64,000 bases of DNA, taken from NCBI RefSeq assembly GCF_900108225.1, contig NZ_FNUZ01000001.1, positions 434,001-498,000 of the forward strand, given 5' to 3'. Under the pieces are notes generated by a model. That model did no database searches. It worked only from the letters and a program-made list of their open reading frames with translations, and was not told the DNA's origin. The number at the start of each line of letters is the position of its first letter. Positions within the stretch are counted from its first letter, which is position 1. This DNA is from Thalassococcus halodurans (GTDB lineage: Bacteria; Pseudomonadota; Alphaproteobacteria; Rhodobacterales; Rhodobacteraceae). Position numbers and translations under genes: made by a program. Shown one piece after another: positions 63,796-64,000 of this stretch.

Positions 63796-64000
63796 TTAGA
63801 ACTTGCCGTGACGTTCGCCGCGGCCTTCGCCCATACCTTTACCTTTGCCGAAACGCTTACCCATTTTGGACTGCAGATCGGCGATTTCCTCTTCGGTGAT
63901 CACGCCATCGCTGTTGGCATCGATACGGTCGAACATCTTGGCCGGACCCTGACGAGCCTCAAGCTCTTCAGGCGACAGCTTGCCGTCTTCGTCGGCATCC
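63796..64000 (-). CDS. EF-hand domain protein, C-terminal part only
   Basis: The 5' part lies past the right edge. The visible 67 codons carry two EF-hand loops, DADEDGKLSPEE and DANSDGVITEEE, followed by a Gly/Lys/Arg-rich tail (GKRFGKGKGMGEGRGERHGK) ending in F. Small calcium-binding proteins of this kind are often periplasmic. It lies upstream of the sigma-factor operon in the same direction, so it may be part of the same envelope response. Confidence 0.85.
   Translation of the reverse strand, partial: DADEDGKLSPEELEARQGPAKMFDRIDANSDGVITEEEIADLQSKMGKRFGKGKGMGEGRGERHGKF

Overview
The window is a chromosomal stretch of an alphaproteobacterium, most likely a Rhodobacteraceae of the Roseobacter group. 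The signs are the cytochrome c oxidase cluster next to tldD-dprA-topA, a monomeric NADP-isocitrate dehydrogenase, a SmoEFGK-type polyol transporter, a Tad/Flp locus whose pilins carry the core GAVTVDWVVLTA, an RTX protein with a C-terminal Hint domain, and an H-NOX-like/GGDEF gene pair. No phage, transposon or CRISPR array was seen. Coding density is high, and many neighbouring genes overlap by 1-4 bases (ATGA, TGATG or TTGA junctions).

Layout. 1-7203 (mostly minus): end of a secreted protein, a 3-oxoacid CoA-transferase (scoA-scoB), then tldD-dprA-topA. 7402-14909 (plus): aa3 oxidase and assembly genes coxB-ctaB-small ORF-ctaG-coxC-surf1, running by overlaps into thrC, an M16 peptidase and a GNAT acetyltransferase. 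14977-18146: secreted metallo-beta-lactamase-fold protein, a GlcD-type FAD dehydrogenase, and a lytic transglycosylase. 18495-30618 (plus): a Tad/Flp pilus locus with two small pilins (the second only 58 residues), cpaB, cpaC, an OmpA-like lipoprotein, cpaE, cpaF, tadB, tadC, two TPR lipoproteins, a prepilin peptidase and an AAA+ ATPase. Internal terminators and hairpins split it into about three transcription units. 30822-36042: tRNA-Met, icd, and hglS with an FAD amine oxidase (a likely lysine/2-oxoadipate route).

36257-44244 (plus): an RpiR regulator and the inositol operon iolCDEB, followed by a Gfo/Idh/MocA dehydrogenase. A GGAA-N6-TTCC palindrome sits exactly on a predicted iolC promoter, and a near copy lies in front of rpiR. 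44253-48845 (minus): a 1530-residue RTX/Hint protein. 49412-57686 (minus): a polyol (sorbitol/mannitol) operon made of a LacI regulator, smoEFGK, smoS, mtlK and a P-loop sugar-kinase candidate. 57978-64000: tRNA-Gln, an H-NOX-like protein coupled to a diguanylate cyclase, a HAD phosphatase with a DUF3572 protein, a PleD-like diguanylate cyclase with degenerate receiver, and an ECF sigma/anti-sigma/Spy-like/EF-hand envelope module.

Most promising for follow-up: the H-NOX-like protein that appears to lack both the proximal heme histidine and the YxSxR motif yet remains translationally coupled to its cyclase; the paired Tad pilins with D-W in place of the usual E-Y and their structured intergenic regions; the operator/promoter overlap of the inositol regulon; and the PleD-like enzyme that seems to have lost both phosphorylation and product-inhibition sites. 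Nothing here can be called a wholly new system from sequence alone.
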